Assembly (NCBI GenBank): GCA_002508635.1
Contig: DACO01000199.1
Coordinates: 680-17,509, forward strand
DNA from: Methanolobus sp. UBA118
GTDB taxonomy: Archaea; Halobacteriota; Methanosarcinia; Methanosarcinales; Methanosarcinaceae
Reading direction: 5' to 3'
Length of the DNA: 16,830 bases
The position numbers and the translations under genes were made by a program. Each line of letters starts with the position of its first letter. The stretch's first letter is position 1. This document shows, piece by piece, positions 14,303-16,830 of this stretch. The notes under the pieces are model-generated. The model searched no databases, had not been told where the DNA came from, and was given only the letters and a program-made list of their open reading frames with translations.

Positions 14303-14578
14303 ATGATTATAAGGCCAATCGGAGAAAGAGTGTTAATAAAAGCTGTCAAGAAGGCAGAGGTCACGGAAAGTGGTATATTTATCCCTGACTCCGCCCAGGA
14401 AGAGAAGAAGGAAGGTATCGTAGTAGGAGTAGGTACCTTTGAAGATGGCAAAACGCTTCCACTTAAAGCCGGAGATCACATAATATATGGCGGCTACAGG
14501 AGTGACGAGGTCGATGTTGACGGAGAAAAACACCTGTTCATCGATTTTAAGGACGTATTAGCTGTGGTGGAAGAGTAA
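14303..14578 (+). CDS. groES: GroES, group I co-chaperonin (10 kDa)
   Basis: 91 residues from ATG 14303, the normal GroES length. It begins IRPIGERVLIK, where bacterial GroES has the [IL]RPL-D-RV-[IV] opening. The mobile loop is around residues 17-30 (AEVTESGIFIPDSAQ), followed by KEGIVVGVG, LKAGDHIIYGGY and FIDFKDVLAVVEE. It caps the GroEL ring during folding in the cytoplasm. The ATG at 14294 in the same frame is inside the ribosome binding site AGAGGATGA and is rejected. groEL follows after 34 bases in the same operon. Group I chaperonins in archaea are known from Methanosarcina and relatives, acquired from bacteria and kept beside the native thermosome. Confidence 0.95.
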   Translation: MIIRPIGERVLIKAVKKAEVTESGIFIPDSAQEEKKEGIVVGVGTFEDGKTLPLKAGDHIIYGGYRSDEVDVDGEKHLFIDFKDVLAVVEE

Positions 14579-14612
14579 GATAAGCAGGTAATTGCAATAA
14601 GAGGTAATCAAG

Positions 14613-16220
14613 ATGGCTAAACAGATCATGTTTGATGTGGATGCACGCAAGGCATTGTTAAATGGTGTTGACAAGGTAGCCAATACCGTAAAGATAACTC
14701 TGGGTCCGAAAGGGCGTAATGTCGTACTTGACAAGGCAAACAGTCCGGTGGTCACCAATGATGGTGTGACCATTGCAAAGGAGATCGAGCTTGTGGACAA
14801 GTTCGAGAACATGGGTGCAAAGCTTGTCAAGGAGGTAGCTTCAAAGACCCAGGATAATACAGGTGACGGAACAACAACCGCAACCCTGCTTGCACAGGCT
14901 ATAATCACCGAAGGATTAAGGAACATTACCTCAGGTGCAAATCCCATTGAAGTAAAAAGAGGAATCGAGAAGGCAACGGAGAAGGTTGTCGCAGACCTGA
15001 AGGAAAAGAGCAAGGATGTCAAGGACAAGCACAAGATCCCCCAGGTAGCCACTATCTCTGCTAACAATGACGAAGAAATAGGCAACCTCATAGCCGATGC
15101 AATGGAGAGGGTAGGTTACAACGGTGTTATCACAGTTGAGAACGCCAAGACAATGGAAACATCTCTTGAAGTCGTGGAAGGTATGCAGTTTGACCGCGGC
15201 TTTGTTTCACCGTATATGGCCACCGATCAGGAGAAGATGACCTGCGAGTTCGAGGATCCGTATCTTCTTATCACTGACAGAAAGATCAGCACCATGAACC
15301 AGATCATCCCGGTTCTTGAAAAGGTAGCAAAAGAAGGCAGGCCTCTTGTGATGATCGCCAAGGATATCGAAGGCGATGCTGAAGCAGCACTGATCTTAAA
15401 CATCATTCGTGGCTCCCTCAAGGTATGTGCGGTCAAGGCACCGGGATTCGGTGATGAGCAGAAGGAGATGCTCGAGGATATCGCAGTACTAACAGGCGGT
15501 GTCGTCATCAGCGAGGACAAGGGCATGAAAATCGAGGAATACACAGAGAACATGCTCGGACACGCCCGCAAGGTCAATATCGACAAGAACAAGACAACTG
15601 TTGTTGAAGGTAAGGGTGAGAAGGGTGCCATCGAGCAGAGGATGTCCCTGATCGAATCCCAGATCAATGTAACAGATGCTGAGTTCAAGAAGAAAGAGCT
15701 AAAGAAACGCCTTGCAAAACTCGGCGGTGGAGTTGCAGTAATCAAGGTAGGTGCGGCAACAGAGACCGAGGTTAAGGAGAAGAAGATGAGGATCGATGAT
15801 GCACTTAATGCAACAAAGGCAGCCGTGGAAGAAGGCGTGGTCGCAGGAGGCGGTGTAACCCTTTTCCATGCTTCATCAGTGCTTGAGGGAATGGAATTAG
15901 AAGGCGATCAGAACATCGGTCTGAATATTGTCAGGCGTGCACTCGAGGAGCCAGTGAGGCAGATCGCTGTCAATGCAGGCCGTGAGGGCGCCGAGGTCGT
16001 TGCAAGAATCAAGGCCGAAGCTAACGAACAGCTAGGTTACAATGCAAAGACCGACTCATTCGAGGACCTCTTCGAGGCCGGTGTGATCGATCCGACAAAG
16101 GTTGTCAGAAGCGGCCTTCAAAATGCAGCATCCATTGCAAGCATGGTGCTGACCACAGAGGCACTTGTGACCGACTACGATGATGAGAAGGACAGCCACG
16201 CACCAGCGATCATAATCTGA
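14613..16220 (+). CDS. groEL: GroEL, group I chaperonin (60 kDa)
   Basis: 535 residues, close to the usual 540-550. ATP-site motifs: LGPKGRNVVLD (30-40), NDGVTIAKEIEL (49-60), and DNTGDGTTTATLLAQ (81-95) with D85. Further on are GFGDEQKEMLEDIAVLTGG in the apical part and RIDDALNATKAAVEEGVVAG with the hydrolytic aspartate region, then AGREGAEVV. The C-terminus ends SHAPAIII without the GGM repeat tail common in bacterial GroEL. GAGGT lies 7 bases before the ATG. It folds proteins in the cytoplasm with GroES. Regulation is likely heat/stress-linked by family. A T-rich stretch follows the stop. Confidence 0.97.
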   Translation: MAKQIMFDVDARKALLNGVDKVANTVKITLGPKGRNVVLDKANSPVVTNDGVTIAKEIELVDKFENMGAKLVKEVASKTQDNTGDGTTTATLLAQAIITEGLRNITSGANPIEVKRGIEKATEKVVADLKEKSKDVKDKHKIPQVATISANNDEEIGNLIADAMERVGYNGVITVENAKTMETSLEVVEGMQFDRGFVSPYMATDQEKMTCEFEDPYLLITDRKISTMNQIIPVLEKVAKEGRPLVMIAKDIEGDAEAALILNIIRGSLKVCAVKAPGFGDEQKEMLEDIAVLTGGVVISEDKGMKIEEYTENMLGHARKVNIDKNKTTVVEGKGEKGAIEQRMSLIESQINVTDAEFKKKELKKRLAKLGGGVAVIKVGAATETEVKEKKMRIDDALNATKAAVEEGVVAGGGVTLFHASSVLEGMELEGDQNIGLNIVRRALEEPVRQIAVNAGREGAEVVARIKAEANEQLGYNAKTDSFEDLFEAGVIDPTKVVRSGLQNAASIASMVLTTEALVTDYDDEKDSHAPAIII

Positions 16221-16223
16221 TCG

Positions 16224-16246
16224 CATTTTCTTTTTCATTTATTTAC
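16224..16246 (+). terminator. T-rich terminator candidate after groEL
   Basis: A T-rich run (about 16 of 23 bases) starts just after the groEL stop. The rest of the 142-base gap to hsp20 holds a consensus ribosome-binding sequence, AAGGAGGTG, at 16251-16259, about 100 bases before the hsp20 start, and no convincing gene. Confidence 0.4.
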
Positions 16247-16362
16247 TTATAAGGAGGTGTTGTACAGATTTCAGATAAGAAATTCAGACAATACAATTTC
16301 CTTGTACCGCAGACGAACAAAACAAACATCCTGTAAAATCCATTAAAAATGGGAGTGATCAT

Positions 16363-16824
16363 ATGAGATTTGGACTGACAAGATGGCAGCCTGCAAGGGC
16401 AGCAAGATGGGATCCGCTGTACGAAATGAGGCAGATGCAGAATCAGATTAACGATATGTTCAAAGAGATAAGTTTCGGGGACAAATGGTCCGAAGGTGGG
16501 GTTCTGGCACCACTTGTGGATGTGAAGGATGAAGGCGACAATATATCGGTGACGACAGATCTTCCGGGCGTTAATAAGGAAGATGTCGATATCGATGTCA
16601 GGGACAACATGCTCACCATATCCGCAAAATGTGAAAGGGAGTCCGGGGATTCGGATGAAGCTTACGCCCACATGGAAAGGACTTACAGCATGTTCTCCAG
16701 GACACTCACTCTTCCTGAAAGGGTCACATCAGACGGGGCGAAGGCTCGGCTTGAGGATGGTGTACTGAAAGTCACACTCCCGAAGTTTCAGATAGAAGAG
16801 AAGAAAAAGATATTGATCGAATAA
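16363..16824 (+). CDS. hsp20: Small heat shock protein, Hsp20/alpha-crystallin family
   Basis: 153 residues. The N-terminal arm (1-45) includes the amphipathic YEMRQMQNQINDMFKE. The alpha-crystallin domain spans about 48-141: LAPLVDVKDEGDNISVTTDL, PGVNKEDVDIDV, ERTYSMFSRTLTLPE (105-119), and ARLEDGVLKVTLPK (128-141) with the G-V-L motif. The C-terminal I-x-I anchor that docks onto a neighbouring subunit is ILI at 150-152. It is an ATP-independent holdase that keeps unfolding proteins soluble, handing clients to chaperonins such as GroEL encoded upstream. GGAGTGA ends 5 bases before the ATG. It may be co-transcribed with groEL or have its own promoter near CTTATAAG at 16246-16253. Confidence 0.95.
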   Translation: MRFGLTRWQPARAARWDPLYEMRQMQNQINDMFKEISFGDKWSEGGVLAPLVDVKDEGDNISVTTDLPGVNKEDVDIDVRDNMLTISAKCERESGDSDEAYAHMERTYSMFSRTLTLPERVTSDGAKARLEDGVLKVTLPKFQIEEKKKILIE

Positions 16825-16830
16825 TATCCG

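Noticed and set aside
14558..15745. Long minus-strand frames opposite groEL
   Set aside because: Antisense to highly conserved GroEL coding; Ser/Phe-rich composition typical of shadows.
16243..16671. 142-residue minus-strand frame over hsp20
   Set aside because: Antisense to the alpha-crystallin coding sequence, with no supporting signals.
1..16830. tRNA/rRNA genes, CRISPR arrays, insertion sequences or attachment sites
   Set aside because: None recognised by eye on either strand: no cloverleaf-like segments, no regularly spaced repeats, no transposase frames.

Overview
The window reads as a methanogenic euryarchaeon, most likely a member of the Methanosarcinales/Methanosarcinaceae. This is an inference from four things. 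Promoters have archaeal TATA boxes 25-30 bases before starts, and several mRNAs look leaderless. There is a MobB-MoaE fusion. A bacterial-type GroES/GroEL pair is followed by Hsp20. The nucleotide-sugar genes are of the kind used for archaeal surface glycans. No tRNA, rRNA, CRISPR array or insertion sequence was seen.

Layout. (1) Positions 1-5861, mostly minus strand, form a surface-polysaccharide region. It holds the start of a glycosyltransferase cut by the window edge, a FemAB/GNAT-like transferase overlapping a polysaccharide-deacetylase-like gene, WecC and WecB (together making UDP-ManNAcA from UDP-GlcNAc), a hexapeptide acetyltransferase, and two probable gene remnants (2142-2395 and 5579-5861). 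This part is AT-rich. (2) Positions 6028-11410, plus strand, hold a compact carrier-protein pathway: an Sfp-type phosphopantetheinyl transferase, then an acyl carrier protein, an adenylate-forming ligase, a WbpG-like PP-loop amidotransferase, a divergent NadE-like PP-loop enzyme and a FabG-like reductase. ACP to reductase are tightly spaced or overlapping and look like one operon behind a TATA box and a strong hairpin. (3) Positions 11474-11992 encode a small membrane protein of the YdjM type behind a cluster of short palindromes. (4) Positions 12037-16824 are more housekeeping in character: radC, a MobB-MoaE fusion, a winged-helix regulator, groES-groEL and hsp20.

How they may work together. 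WecB and WecC supply an N-acetylmannosaminuronate donor. The PPTase would charge the ACP, the ligase would load a carboxylic acid onto it and the SDR would reduce a keto group. The two PP-loop enzymes are the kind that make amidines or amides. Together with the FemAB-like and hexapeptide acyltransferases next door, the simplest reading is a pathway that decorates an acidic amino sugar with an acyl and/or amide/amidine group. Dedicated ACP/PPTase systems are uncommon in archaea, so this operon is the most interesting part of the window. Its product cannot be read from the sequence.
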